Positions 1 to 10,096 of a stretch of 64,000 nucleotides of DNA are shown here, piece after piece; the stretch's first letter is position 1, and every line of letters begins with the position of its first letter. This DNA comes from Rhabdothermincola_A sp041688815 (lineage in GTDB: Bacteria > Actinomycetota > Acidimicrobiia > Acidimicrobiales > Acidimicrobilacustridaceae). The stretch is from the NCBI GenBank assembly GCA_041688815.1, contig JBDNHK010000089.1, positions 1 through 64,000 of the forward strand, read 5' to 3'. The notes under the pieces are model-generated. The model had not been told where the DNA came from and did no database searches. It saw nothing but the letters and a program-made list of their open reading frames with translations. The translations under genes and the position numbers were made by a program.

Positions 1-457
1 CGGCCAGGGTCTGGCGTTCGACGTCGCGGCCCTTGCGCACCAGGTCCTCCACCTCGTCGCGATGGGTGACCGTGGCCACCCGCTGGGCGATGATCGGCCC
101 GGCGTCGAGCTCGGCGGTCACGTAGTGCGCCGTCGCCCCGATCACCTTCACCCCCCGATCGTGGGCCCGGTGGTAGGGCCGGGCGCCGGCGAACGCGGGC
201 AGGAACGAGTGGTGGATGTTGATCATCCGGCCCGCCCACGCCTCGGTCATGGGCGCAGGGAGGATGCGCATGTACCGGGCCAGCACCACCAGATCCGGCG
301 CCAGCTCGCCGAGAACGTCGGCCATCGCCACCTCCTGGGCGGCCCGGGCCGGACCGTCGAGACCGCCGGCCACCGACCGGAAGGGCACACCGTGACGGGC
401 GGCGAGGGCTTCCGCGGCGCGGCGGCACCGGTGGAGGCGGGGGCGGAGGCGTCGAGC
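1..457 (-). pseudogene. purU: Formyltetrahydrofolate deformylase (PurU-like), catalytic part only; 5' truncated, 3' end outside window
   Basis: PurU hydrolyses 10-formyltetrahydrofolate to formate and tetrahydrofolate. The minus-strand frame reads into the formyltransferase fold: LVVLARYMRILP, then RMINIHHSFLPAFAGARPYH, then TAELDAGPIIAQRV. The family's catalytic Asn, His and Asp are therefore present. The N-terminal ACT domain (about 80 residues) and the first part of the catalytic domain are missing: the frame is closed by a TGA at 458-460, which is also the stop of the upstream small gene, and no ATG lies in this frame. The only ATG nearby (460-462, overlapping that stop) is in another frame and reads a proline-rich stretch. 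I infer a decayed or frameshifted gene. A short formyltransferase-like protein from an internal GTG cannot be excluded. Confidence 0.55.
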
Positions 458-667
458 TCATGCGATCAGGCTGGCCAGGCCCCACGCCGCGGCCACCGCG
501 CCCACCACGATCATGACCAGGCTGCGGGCCAGCGGGGGCCGGGCCAGGTCGTTGCCCTGCGGGTCCTGACGGGGGCGGGCGAGAGCGAGACCGGTACCGA
601 CCGCGAGCGCGCCACCGATGGCCAGCACCAACCAGGCCAACAGATTCTCTCCGAGGAACACGAGCAC
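458..667 (-). CDS. Small two-helix membrane protein, function unknown
   Basis: This encodes 69 residues with two hydrophobic stretches, about residues 8-30 (LLAWLVLAIGGALAVGTGLA) and 48-68 (ARSLVMIVVGAVAAAWGLAS), joined by a short polar loop with several Arg and Asp residues. The start is a GTG preceded by an AAGGAG-like ribosome site. It lies between the 707-1435 gene and the purU remnant, all on the minus strand. I do not recognise a family; small proteins of this shape are common in actinomycetes. Confidence 0.6.
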   Translation of the reverse strand: MLVFLGENLLAWLVLAIGGALAVGTGLALARPRQDPQGNDLARPPLARSLVMIVVGAVAAAWGLASLIA

Positions 668-706
668 GACTCCTTGTGCACCGGGCCGGCGCGACGCCGG
701 CTCACC

Positions 707-1435
707 TCAACCCCCGTCGGGGCCCTGCGGATCGTAGGTGTCGTCGGCGGACAGGTCGAAGTCGGCGTTGTCGACCTGGCCGATCACCGACGACCCGGCC
801 AGCACGTCGACCGCGCCGCCTTCGCGTTCCACCTCCAGGCGGCGCAGGGCACCGGTGGGCCGGTCGAAGCACAGCTCGGCCCGCGCGCCGTAGGTGGCGT
901 CGACGTCGGGGCGTCGGGGCACCAGGGCGAAGCAGTCGTTGCCGGTCTCGGTCACCACGTACACCAGGTCGTCACCCAGCACGTACTCCTGTAGGGCGCG
1001 AACCTGCTCGGACCGGCGATCCAGCCACGGCTCGGCCTCGGCCCCAGGGGCGCAGGTGTAGCGACCACCGGCCACGGGCACACCGCAGTTCACGCTGCGC
1101 CCCCCCACCACCCCCGCGGTGCTGCCGAGCGAGCGCTGCAGGCGGTCCGGGACCCGCTGCACGACGAGCAGGCCCGACGTGAGCTCTCGCCCGTCGACCA
1201 GGGTCCGGGTGAAGTCACCCTCGAGGCGATACGTGGCGTCGAGGCCCCGTTCGGCGGACTGCACGAAACGCTCCGCCGCCTCCGCCCCGCTGCTGCGCCC
1301 CACGTTCTCCCGATCGAGCCACCAGGCCACACCCCCGCCCGCTACCACCAATCCGACCAGGCCGACGAGCAGGATCGCCACCCGCCGGGGCACCGGACGA
1401 CCGGTGCGGGGCGCATCGGGCTCGGCTTCGGTCAT
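707..1435 (-). CDS. Hypothetical single-pass membrane protein with extracytoplasmic domain
   Basis: The protein has 242 residues with a short cytoplasmic N-terminus (MTEAEPDAPRTGRPVPRR), one hydrophobic helix at about residues 19-40 (ILLVGLVGLVVAGGGVAWWL) and an outside domain of about 200 residues. The domain contains SGLLVVQRVPDRLQ and four cysteines (NCG, YTC, DCFAL, LCF) that could form two disulphides. The ATG at 1435 is chosen because a TACGGT box sits 7 bases upstream. A longer in-frame extension exists but is low complexity. It is divergent from ino1 with a 104-base gap. No known family was recognised, though the layout resembles lipoprotein-like domains that bind hydrophobic ligands. 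Confidence 0.65.
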   Translation of the reverse strand: MTEAEPDAPRTGRPVPRRVAILLVGLVGLVVAGGGVAWWLDRENVGRSSGAEAAERFVQSAERGLDATYRLEGDFTRTLVDGRELTSGLLVVQRVPDRLQRSLGSTAGVVGGRSVNCGVPVAGGRYTCAPGAEAEPWLDRRSEQVRALQEYVLGDDLVYVVTETGNDCFALVPRRPDVDATYGARAELCFDRPTGALRRLEVEREGGAVDVLAGSSVIGQVDNADFDLSADDTYDPQGPDGG

Positions 1436-1442
1436 CGACCCG

Positions 1443-1448
1443 ACCGTA
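1443..1448 (-). promoter_or_regulatory. -10 box TACGGT, likely leaderless promoter
   Basis: TACGGT on the minus strand lies 7 bases before the ATG at 1435, the distance expected if transcription begins at the start codon. No clear ribosome-binding site is visible. Confidence 0.4.
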
Positions 1449-1527
1449 CTGCCAGACCATCCCGGGACAGCCCGCAGCGAGGGGTGCGGCGCCGCGACCG
1501 AAAGGGGCGGAGCGCCCCGGACATCCA

Positions 1528-1533
1528 TAGTGT
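1528..1533 (+). promoter_or_regulatory. -10 box TAGTGT before ino1, likely leaderless promoter
   Basis: TAGTGT lies 6 bases before the ATG of ino1. A short GC hairpin (GGGGCG 1504-1509, CGCCCC 1513-1518) lies just upstream of it. No strong Shine-Dalgarno sequence is present. Confidence 0.4.
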
Positions 1534-1539
1534 CGGGAC

Positions 1540-2847
<1,308 letters not shown>

Positions 2848-2869
2848 CCTCTCCGCCAGCGCGCCACGG

Positions 2870-5800
2870 TCAGCGGGCGGCCACCGCGGCCTCGCCCGTG
2901 GTCTCGGCGAACGCCGTCCACATCGATGCGTAGGTGCCGTCGGCGGCGATGAGCTCGTCGTGGGTTCCCTCCTCCACGATCCGCCCGTCGCCCATCACCA
3001 CGATGCGATCGGCCTGACGGGCGGTGGGCAGCCGATGGGCGACCACCACCGTCGTGCGGCCGTCGGCGACCGCAGTCATGGCCCGCTGCACCCGGGCCTC
3101 ACTGGCCAGATCGAGCTGGGAGGTGGCCTCGTCGAGCAACAGCACAGCCGGATCGACCAACCGGGCCCGGGCCAGGGCGATGAGCTGGCGCTGCCCCGAC
3201 GACAACGACCGGCCCCGCTCACTGACCCCGGTCAGGTAGCCGCGGGGCAGCGACGCCACGAACTCGTGGGCCCCCACGGCCCGAGCAGCCGCCTCGACCT
3301 CGGCGTCGCTGGCATCGGGGCGCCCATAGGAGATGTTGTCGCGCACGGTGCCCGTGAACAGGAATGCCTCCTGGGGCACCACCCCCAGTTGGCGGCGGAA
3401 GGCCCCGAGGTCGATGTGGCGAAGATCGATGCCGTCCACTGTCACCCGACCCGCGGTGGGGTCGTAGAAGCGGGCCAGGAGCTTCACGATGGTCGACTTG
3501 CCGGCGCCGGTCTCGCCCACGAGCGCGACCGTCTCACCAACGGCGACGTGCAGGTCGACACCGGCCAATGCTTCGCCGGCTTCCGTTTTCGGGCCGAGGA
3601 CGGTTTCGTCGCCATCGGACACCGGACTGTCGATCGCCGCGTAGCGGAAATGCACGTCGTGCAAGCGCAGATCACCGCGCAGGCGCCCGGGATCCACCGG
3701 ATCATGCGGCGGTGGGGTACTCGATGGCGTGGCCAGGAGTTGCTCGATCTTCACCACCGACGCCGTGGCCTGCTGCCAGGTGTCGAGCACCTGGGAGAGC
3801 TGCTGGAGCGGGGAGAAGAACTGGTTGAGATAGAGCAGGAAGGCGATCACCACGCCGGTGGTCACCAGGCCACGCGCTTCGAGCATCGAACCCGCACCGA
3901 GCACCAGCACCGCCCCCAGGTCCGACAACAACAAGATGAACGGGAAGTACAGGGCCACCAGGCGCTGGGCGCCCAGGCGATGGCGGAAGTAGCGGCGGTT
4001 CACCGATCGGAAGTCGGTGATGTTCTCGTCCTCACGGGCGTAGGCCTGCGACACCCGCACGCCCGAGAGGCTCTCCTGGAGGTTGGCGTTGACGTCGGCG
4101 ATGGCTTCACGGGCCTGTTGGTACGAGCGGGTCGAGCGGCGCCGGTACCACCACGTGGCCAGAGCCAGCGGAGGCAGCACCAGCGCAGTGACCGCGGCCA
4201 ACGGGGGCGACAACACCACGAGGAACACGAACACCCCCAGGCAGGTGAAGACGCCGACCACGGCACTGATGAGACCGGTCTGCACGAGCTGCGCCAACGC
4301 CTCGACGTCGGTCGTCATGCGCGTCATCAGCCGACCGTCGAGCTCGGAGTCGTAGTAGTCGAGCGACATGCGCTGGAGGTGGCCGAAGATCTTCACCCGC
4401 AGGGCGTAGAGCATGCGCTCGGCGGTGCGACCGGTGACCGCCGTGTAGATCCACACCACCCCCCAGTCGATGACCACCGCGGTCAGGAACATCGCCGCGG
4501 CGGCGAGCAGGGCCCCGGAGTTGCCCGGCGTGATGCCTTCGTCGATGCCCCGGCTCACGAACACCGGGCCCAGAAGGGTGAGGAGGGTGTCGATGATGAC
4601 GAGCACCAGGCCCACGCCCAGCGCGGCCATCCACGGGCGTACGAAGCGACGGATGCGAAACGGTCCGGACTCGACCGCGTTCACCGCGACGAGGTCGACA
4701 TCGGGCCTGTCGGTGGCCGGGGGCAGGCGGTCGAGGGCGGCCATCATCTCCGGCGTGGCGGTCAGGGCCATGCCGGCCATCTGGCCGCCACCCGGACCGG
4801 GGCTGCCAGCCGGACCCGCCGACGTCGCCATCGCCCGGGGTCCACCGGCCGCTTCGGCCGGCCACGCCGCCTCGGTGACGCCCACCGACAGCAGCTCCCC
4901 AGCGATCTCCAGGTCGATCGGATCGACGCTTCCTTCCTCGACCAGGCCCTCGATCTCGTCGTCGGGGCCGGCGAAGAGGTCGCGGTAGACGGCGCTGGCC
5001 ACCAGCAGCTCCTCGTGGCTGCCCTCGGCGACCACCCGGCCGGCGTCGAGCACCACGATGCGGTGAGCCAAGCGCAGGGTGGACCGGCGGTGGGCGATGA
5101 GGATGGTGGTGCGCTCCTGCATGAGGATGCGCAGGGTGGCGTGGATGGCCTCCTCGGTGGTGACGTCGACCGCCGAGGTGGCGTCGTCGAGGACGAGGAT
5201 GCGGGGGTCGGTCAGGATCGCCCGGGCCAGGGCCAGGCGCTGGCGCTGACCACCCGACAACGACATGCCCCGCTCACCGACCATCGTGTCGTAGCCGTCG
5301 GGGAGCGCTTCCACGAACCCCGACGCTCCGGCGGCGGCGGCCGCCGCCCGCACATCAGCGTCGCTGGCCTCCGGACGGCCGTAGGCGATGTTGGCCCGCA
5401 CCGTGGCGGAGAACAGAAAGGCATCCTCGAACACGATGCCGATCTGACCTCGTAGCGATTCGAGGGTGAGGTCGCGCACGTCGTGGCCGTCGATCGTGAC
5501 CCGCCCCTCGGCCACGTCGTAGAAGCGGGGCAAAAGCGCGGTGACCGTGGACTTGCCCGAACCGCTGGTGCCGACGAGAGCCACCACCTCTCCGGGAGCC
5601 ACGTGCAGGTCGAAACCGTCGAGCACCGGCTCGCGGCGGGTGTACCCGAAGGTCACGCCCTCGAAGCGCACCTCACCCCGTACCGCGGGCAGCACGTGGG
5701 CGTCGGGGGCCTCGGTGACCAGGGCGTTGGCGTCGAGGACGTCGAGAATTCGCTCGGCCCCGGCCCGGGCCTGCTGGCCCACCGTGAACAGCCCGGCCAG

Positions 5801-6700
5801 CATCCGCACCGGCGACGCGAGCTGCACCAGGTAAGCCGAGAAGGCGAGGAAGGTGCCGAGGGTCAGTTGCCCGTCGATGGCCAGCCAACCGCCGAGGGCC
5901 AGCACCGCCACCTGGGCCAACGACGGAATGGCCTGGAGCGTCGAGGTGAAACGGGCCTGGAGGCGGACCAACCGCACCCGGGAGGCGTAGAGGTCCTGCG
6001 CCGAGTCAGCAAGGTGAGCCAGCTCACGATCTTCCTGGCCGAACCCCTTGACGACACGCACCCCGGAAACGGCCTCGTCGACCACCCCGGCCACTTCACC
6101 GGCCCGCTGCTGGGCATCCCACGTGGCCGGGAAGACCTTGCGCCGCAGACGCAGGGCGACGACGGCCAGCAACGGCAGGGCGACGACCATCACCAAGGTG
6201 AGCGCCGGCGACAGGATCAGCATGATCGCCAGCGACAGCACGACCATGACCAGATTGCCCAACATGATGGGCAGGAAAGCGAGGAGCCCCTGGATGAGGC
6301 CCAGGTCCGACGAGGCCCGCGACACCAGTTGCCCGGTCTGGAGCTGGTCGTGGCCGGCGAAGTCGAGCCGCTGGAGGCGCTCGTAGATGGCGTTGCGCAG
6401 GTCGTACTGCACGTCGAGGCTGACCCGACCGCCCACCCACCGCCGCACCACCGCCGACCCGAACGACACGAGCCCGACAACGGCCAACGCCACCAGCCAC
6501 GGACCGATGGGCCGGGTGCCAGCCACCAGCCCGTCATCGATCACGACCTTCTGCAACAGCGGGGCCAGAGCGGCCAGCCCCTGACCGACGACGGAAGCAC
6601 CGAGGGCGATCCCCACGTTGCGGCGATGAGCCCCGAGGAACGGCGCCAGCCGACGGATCCACCCGCCGGCGGCCGCAGGCTGGGGCACCGGACGATCCAT
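2870..6700 (-). CDS. Fused heterodimer-type ABC exporter (TMD-NBD-TMD-NBD)
   Basis: The protein is 1276 residues and carries two full ABC exporter halves in one chain. Half 1 is a six-helix membrane domain (about 20-320) and an ATPase with Walker A GTSGSGKST (about 375), signature LSGGQRQRLALARAI (about 480) and Walker B ILVLDDATSAVD (about 503). A Gly/Ala/Pro-rich linker (about 580-680) leads to half 2, with a membrane domain at about 685-1000, Walker A GETGAGKST (about 1060), signature LSSGQRQLIALARARL and Walker B VLLLDEATSQLD (about 1187). The catalytic carboxylate is Asp in half 1 and Glu in half 2, the asymmetry known from heterodimeric exporters such as TM287/288. The substrate is unknown, probably a drug or lipid. 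The start chosen is MDRPVPQPAAAGG; a 45-residue upstream extension is possible but less likely. Confidence 0.9.
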   Translation of the reverse strand: MDRPVPQPAAAGGWIRRLAPFLGAHRRNVGIALGASVVGQGLAALAPLLQKVVIDDGLVAGTRPIGPWLVALAVVGLVSFGSAVVRRWVGGRVSLDVQYDLRNAIYERLQRLDFAGHDQLQTGQLVSRASSDLGLIQGLLAFLPIMLGNLVMVVLSLAIMLILSPALTLVMVVALPLLAVVALRLRRKVFPATWDAQQRAGEVAGVVDEAVSGVRVVKGFGQEDRELAHLADSAQDLYASRVRLVRLQARFTSTLQAIPSLAQVAVLALGGWLAIDGQLTLGTFLAFSAYLVQLASPVRMLAGLFTVGQQARAGAERILDVLDANALVTEAPDAHVLPAVRGEVRFEGVTFGYTRREPVLDGFDLHVAPGEVVALVGTSGSGKSTVTALLPRFYDVAEGRVTIDGHDVRDLTLESLRGQIGIVFEDAFLFSATVRANIAYGRPEASDADVRAAAAAAGASGFVEALPDGYDTMVGERGMSLSGGQRQRLALARAILTDPRILVLDDATSAVDVTTEEAIHATLRILMQERTTILIAHRRSTLRLAHRIVVLDAGRVVAEGSHEELLVASAVYRDLFAGPDDEIEGLVEEGSVDPIDLEIAGELLSVGVTEAAWPAEAAGGPRAMATSAGPAGSPGPGGGQMAGMALTATPEMMAALDRLPPATDRPDVDLVAVNAVESGPFRIRRFVRPWMAALGVGLVLVIIDTLLTLLGPVFVSRGIDEGITPGNSGALLAAAAMFLTAVVIDWGVVWIYTAVTGRTAERMLYALRVKIFGHLQRMSLDYYDSELDGRLMTRMTTDVEALAQLVQTGLISAVVGVFTCLGVFVFLVVLSPPLAAVTALVLPPLALATWWYRRRSTRSYQQAREAIADVNANLQESLSGVRVSQAYAREDENITDFRSVNRRYFRHRLGAQRLVALYFPFILLLSDLGAVLVLGAGSMLEARGLVTTGVVIAFLLYLNQFFSPLQQLSQVLDTWQQATASVVKIEQLLATPSSTPPPHDPVDPGRLRGDLRLHDVHFRYAAIDSPVSDGDETVLGPKTEAGEALAGVDLHVAVGETVALVGETGAGKSTIVKLLARFYDPTAGRVTVDGIDLRHIDLGAFRRQLGVVPQEAFLFTGTVRDNISYGRPDASDAEVEAAARAVGAHEFVASLPRGYLTGVSERGRSLSSGQRQLIALARARLVDPAVLLLDEATSQLDLASEARVQRAMTAVADGRTTVVVAHRLPTARQADRIVVMGDGRIVEEGTHDELIAADGTYASMWTAFAETTGEAAVAAR

Positions 6701-6779
6701 CACGTTGGTGAAGGCTAACGACAGACCCACCGGAGCCGTGTCGGACGCCTCGACGCGAGGCCATGACCCACAATGGGGC

Positions 6780-7256
6780 ATGCCCGAGATTCGCGAGACC
6801 AAGCTTCCCGGCGTCGGCATCGAGTTCGACTTCACCTCCGAGTGCGGGGACCACCTCGGTGTGATCTCCCGCCACTCGGGACGCCGGGAAGTCGTGCTCT
6901 ACGCCGAAGACGACCCCGACGCCGTGGCCACCCGCATCGACCTGACGCCGGGCGAGGGGGCAGCCCTGGCCGAGCTGCTCGGAGGCACCCGCGTGACCGC
7001 CCAGCTCGCCGCGCTCTCGGCCGAGATCGAGGGCCTCTTCATCGACTGGGTGCCCCTCGGCCCGAGGTTCACGCCTCTCACCATCGCCGACACGGCCATG
7101 CGCACCCGGACCGGCTCCTCCGTCATCGCCATCATCCGTGACGGCACCGCCGTTCCCGCACCCGGACCCGAGGACATCCTGAAGAGCGGCGACACCGTGG
7201 TACTCGTCGGCACCAAGGACGGCATCGCCGCGGCCAGCGACCTGCTGGGGCGCTGA
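6780..7256 (+). CDS. khtT: KhtT-like regulatory subunit with RCK_C (TrkA_C) domain
   Basis: This is the soluble gating subunit for the potassium/proton antiporter encoded 5 bases downstream. The 158-residue protein has the KhtT layout: an N-terminal domain with LPGVGIEFDFTSECGDHLGV and RREVVLYAEDDPD, and a C-terminal TrkA_C domain (about 75-158) with FTPLTIADTAMRTRTGSSVIA and SGDTVVLVGTKDGI. In Bacillus KhtT this domain binds c-di-AMP; binding here is inferred from family only. The ATG at 6780 is preferred over a longer non-conserved reading. A CACAAT box lies 5 bases before it. Confidence 0.85.
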   Translation: MPEIRETKLPGVGIEFDFTSECGDHLGVISRHSGRREVVLYAEDDPDAVATRIDLTPGEGAALAELLGGTRVTAQLAALSAEIEGLFIDWVPLGPRFTPLTIADTAMRTRTGSSVIAIIRDGTAVPAPGPEDILKSGDTVVLVGTKDGIAAASDLLGR

Positions 7257-7261
7257 TCGCC

Positions 7262-8623
7262 GTGCCCGCACCGGCGGCGGCGGCGGTCCTCGGGGCCAGT
7301 GGCGGATCGGCCACCACGATCCTCCTCGAGCTCGGGATCGTCTTCCTGCTCCTCGCCGTGCTCAGTCGAACCGCCTCGCGATTGGGCCTCTCGGCCATCC
7401 CGGCGTTCCTGCTCGTCGGGCTCCTGTTGCGCGACGGCGGACTGTTCGACCTGACGGCCACCGACGAGTTCCTCGAGGTGGGCTCCCAGATCGGCATCGT
7501 GCTTCTGCTCCTACTCCTCGGGCTGGAGTACACGCCCGCCGAGCTCATGGGTTCGTTGCGCAGCTCGGCGCGTGCCGGGGCGGTGGATCTCCTGATGAAC
7601 GCTGCGCCGGGTGTGGCGGTCGGGCTCCTCCTCGGCTGGTCGCCACTCGGGGCGGCGTTTCTCGGCGGGATCACCTACATCTCGTCGTCGGGCATCGTCG
7701 CCAAGCTCCTCAACGACCTGGGACGCATGGGCAACCGAGAGACGCCGTCGGTCCTGGCCATCCTCGTCATGGAGGACCTGGTCATGGCCCTCTACCTGCC
7801 GATAGTCACCGGCCTGGCCATCGGCGGGGCGCTGGCCGGGGTGGCGCTGTCCGTCGTGATCGCCGTCGCCGTGGTGGGGCTGACGCTCTTCCTGGCCGTG
7901 CGCCACGAACACCTCCTCGGCAAGCTGTTGTTCAACCGGTCCGACGAAGTTCTGCTGTGGAGCCTGCTGGGTCTGGCCCTCGTCGTGGCCGGAGCGGCCG
8001 AACGGCTGAACGTGTCGGCTGCGGTCGGCGCGTTCCTGGTGGGCATCGCCGTGTCGGGCACCGTCGCGAGGAGGGGAGCGACCCTGCTCGCCCCACTGCG
8101 CGACCTGTTCGCCGGGGTCTTCTTCGTGTTCTTCACCTTCACCATCGAACCCGGTGAGATCGTCGACGCGCTCCCGGTGGCGATCCTTCTCGCGGTGCTC
8201 ACCGCGGCGACCAAGACCGCAACCGGCGTATGGGCCGCCCGGAGCTTCGGTGTCGCCACGCGCGGCCAGGTACGCGCCGGGACCGTGCTCATCGCCCGCG
8301 GCGAGTTCTCCATCGTGATCGCGGGGCTGGCCACCGCGTTCGCGGTGCAGGACGGGCTGGCCGCGCTGGCCATCGGCTACGTCCTCATCCTGGCGGTGAT
8401 CGGCCCGATCCTCACCCGCTTCGCCGACCCGGTCACCGCTCGCGTCCTGACCGTCCGGGCTCGCCGAGGCGCCCAACGCGCCGCAACTGCAGCCGAAGTC
8501 GAAGTCGAAGTCGCGAACACCCCGGAGCCGAGCGACAGTCCTGTGACCGACGAGGCCGACGAGGCCGACGAGGCGGTGACGCCCACCGATCTCGCGCCGC
8601 CACGCGGCGATCCGGCACCGTGA
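7262..8623 (+). CDS. khtU: CPA2-family cation/proton antiporter (KhtU-like)
   Basis: This integral membrane antiporter has 453 residues and about 12 hydrophobic segments through residue 390, including ELGIVFLLLAVLSRTASRLG, PAFLLVGLLLRDGGLF, GIVLLLLLLGLEYTP, TYISSSGIVAKLLNDLG and a late helix at LAIGYVLILAVIGPIL. It lacks the RCK domain found in KefB/KefC; that function is supplied by the adjacent khtT. The C-terminal 65 residues are hydrophilic and acidic (DEADEADEA). It starts with GTG 5 bases after khtT and its TGA overlaps the GTG of the next gene. The likely role is potassium or sodium efflux under c-di-AMP control (inference). Confidence 0.85.
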   Translation: MPAPAAAAVLGASGGSATTILLELGIVFLLLAVLSRTASRLGLSAIPAFLLVGLLLRDGGLFDLTATDEFLEVGSQIGIVLLLLLLGLEYTPAELMGSLRSSARAGAVDLLMNAAPGVAVGLLLGWSPLGAAFLGGITYISSSGIVAKLLNDLGRMGNRETPSVLAILVMEDLVMALYLPIVTGLAIGGALAGVALSVVIAVAVVGLTLFLAVRHEHLLGKLLFNRSDEVLLWSLLGLALVVAGAAERLNVSAAVGAFLVGIAVSGTVARRGATLLAPLRDLFAGVFFVFFTFTIEPGEIVDALPVAILLAVLTAATKTATGVWAARSFGVATRGQVRAGTVLIARGEFSIVIAGLATAFAVQDGLAALAIGYVLILAVIGPILTRFADPVTARVLTVRARRGAQRAATAAEVEVEVANTPEPSDSPVTDEADEADEAVTPTDLAPPRGDPAP

Positions 8624-9433
8624 CCGAGACCTCGTCATCGGATCGATGGGCTCCGCCCACCGTCGATGAACTGGCGGCCCTCGACGCCCTCGGTCGGGCT
8701 GGCATCTGGGAACTCCAAGGCACCGAGCTGAAGCTCACCAACCTCGACAAGGTGCTGTTCCCCGGCCGCGACGGTGGCCCCGCGGTGACCAAACGCGACC
8801 TCGTTCGATACGACGCCACCGTGGCACCGCTGGCCCTGCCCTATCTCCACGACCGCCCCGTGAACCTCCACCGCTTCCCCGCCGGCGTCACCGAACCGGG
8901 GTTCTGGCACAAGGCCGTGCCGGACCACGCGCCCGACTGGCTCACCCGCTGGCACTACGAGAGCGCTCGCTCGGGCGACACCCGGTGGTACTTCGTGATC
9001 GACAGCCCGGCGGCGATGAAGTGGATGGCGAACTACGGGGCCGTCGAGCTCCACCCGTGGACGTCGACCGCCGCCCACCCCCACCAACCGACGTGGGCCC
9101 TCATCGACCTCGACCCCGGAACCACCACCACGTTCGACGAACTGTTGGTGCTGGCTCGCCTCCACCGCACCGCGCTGGAGCACGTCCGCTCGCGGCGGCC
9201 GGGCGAGGCTCGACTACACCCAGAACGCCGTCAACAAGACCCTCGTGGCCCCGTGGAGCACGAGGGCGGGGATCGGCGCCCCCGTCTCCGTTCCGATCAC
9301 CTGGGACGAGCTCGACGATCCCGACCTGACGCCCGACCGTTGGACCCTCACCACCATCGACGACCGCCTCACCGCCGGCGGCGATCCTCTGGCGCCGCTC
9401 GTCGGGCTCGAACAAGAGCTGCCTCCCCTGTAG
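8620..9433 (+). pseudogene. LigD-type NHEJ polymerase/primase domain gene with internal deletion and frameshift
   Basis: The first part (GTG at 8620, overlapping the khtU stop) encodes an archaeo-eukaryotic-primase-type polymerase domain as in LigD: LTNLDKVLFPG, VTKRDLVRYDATVAPLALPY, VNLHRFPAGV, FWHKAVPDHAPDWL, AAMKWMANYGAVELHPW and LIDLDPG, which carries the two catalytic Asp. Near 9190, after LARLHRTALEHVR, the sequence jumps straight to ARLDYTQNAVNKTLVAP in the +1 frame and ends GLEQELPPL at 9433. About 55-60 residues of the family are missing at the joint (the GYPKVTGKRG... region). No Ku gene or ATP-dependent ligase is in the window. Confidence 0.8.
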
Positions 9434-9440
9434 GAGCTTC

Positions 9441-10064
9441 CTATGGATCCGACGCCGGGTGAGTCCAGCCGCGGTCAGGATCAGGGTCGACCTCACCCGA
9501 CATCCGCGCCGTCTCGATGCGCTCCAACCGCCGGTGGTTCAGCACGGCGAGCACCAGCAGGGTGGCGACCGGCACCAGGAGCCATCCGGGCGAGCGACCC
9601 AGGAAGGCGGCCACCGCCGCCCCCGCCACGTAGGCCACGATCAACGCTCCCAAAACCCGTACCGCCCGGAGGTGAAGTGAAGCTTCCGTGGCGGCGGTGG
9701 CCCCCAGGGCCAGGGCGCCCTCGGAGCCGAACCGGGCCACCGAACCGGAAGCAAAAGTGGTGGCCACCGCCAGCAACACGTCGGGGCGGAGACGCTTCCC
9801 GGCCCGCCGGCGCTGGTCGTGGACGAGGCTGGCCACGCCGATCCCGACGACGAACGCCACGATGGCGGTGAAGAACCGGGCGCTGGGCGTCCACCGGCCC
9901 TCACCCAGGGCGATCCCGAACAGCACCAGGTTTCCGCTCATGTTGGCGATGAACACCCGGGTCAGGAACAAGAAGACGTGGGTGTCGGCGAAGCCGGCGA
10001 CGGCGGTGAGAGCCACGGCGTAGGGCAGGGTGCCCGACAGCCGGTGGTGGGACGAGAGCGGCAC
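9441..10064 (-). CDS. YoaK-type (DUF1275) membrane protein
   Basis: This polytopic membrane protein has 207 residues and about six hydrophobic helices: YAVALTAVAGFADTHVFLFL, NMSGNLVLFGIALG, ARFFTAIVAFVVGIGVASL, a middle segment around LLAVATTFASGS, RVLGALIVAYVAGAAVAAFLG and WLLVPVATLLVLAVLNH. The GFADTHVFL and NMSGNLV motifs are typical of DUF1275/YoaK. No biochemical role is established. The start is GTG with a TAGGGT box 6 bases upstream. It is convergent with the ligD-pol remnant, 7 bases away. Confidence 0.85.
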   Translation of the reverse strand: MPLSSHHRLSGTLPYAVALTAVAGFADTHVFLFLTRVFIANMSGNLVLFGIALGEGRWTPSARFFTAIVAFVVGIGVASLVHDQRRRAGKRLRPDVLLAVATTFASGSVARFGSEGALALGATAATEASLHLRAVRVLGALIVAYVAGAAVAAFLGRSPGWLLVPVATLLVLAVLNHRRLERIETARMSGEVDPDPDRGWTHPASDP

Positions 10065-10070
10065 AGGGCG

Positions 10071-10076
10071 ACCCTA
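10071..10076 (-). promoter_or_regulatory. -10 box TAGGGT, likely leaderless promoter of the YoaK-type gene
   Basis: TAGGGT on the minus strand, 6 bases before the GTG at 10064, with no ribosome site between them. Confidence 0.4.
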
Positions 10077-10096
10077 GGCCGCCTGGCGCCGCCGGC

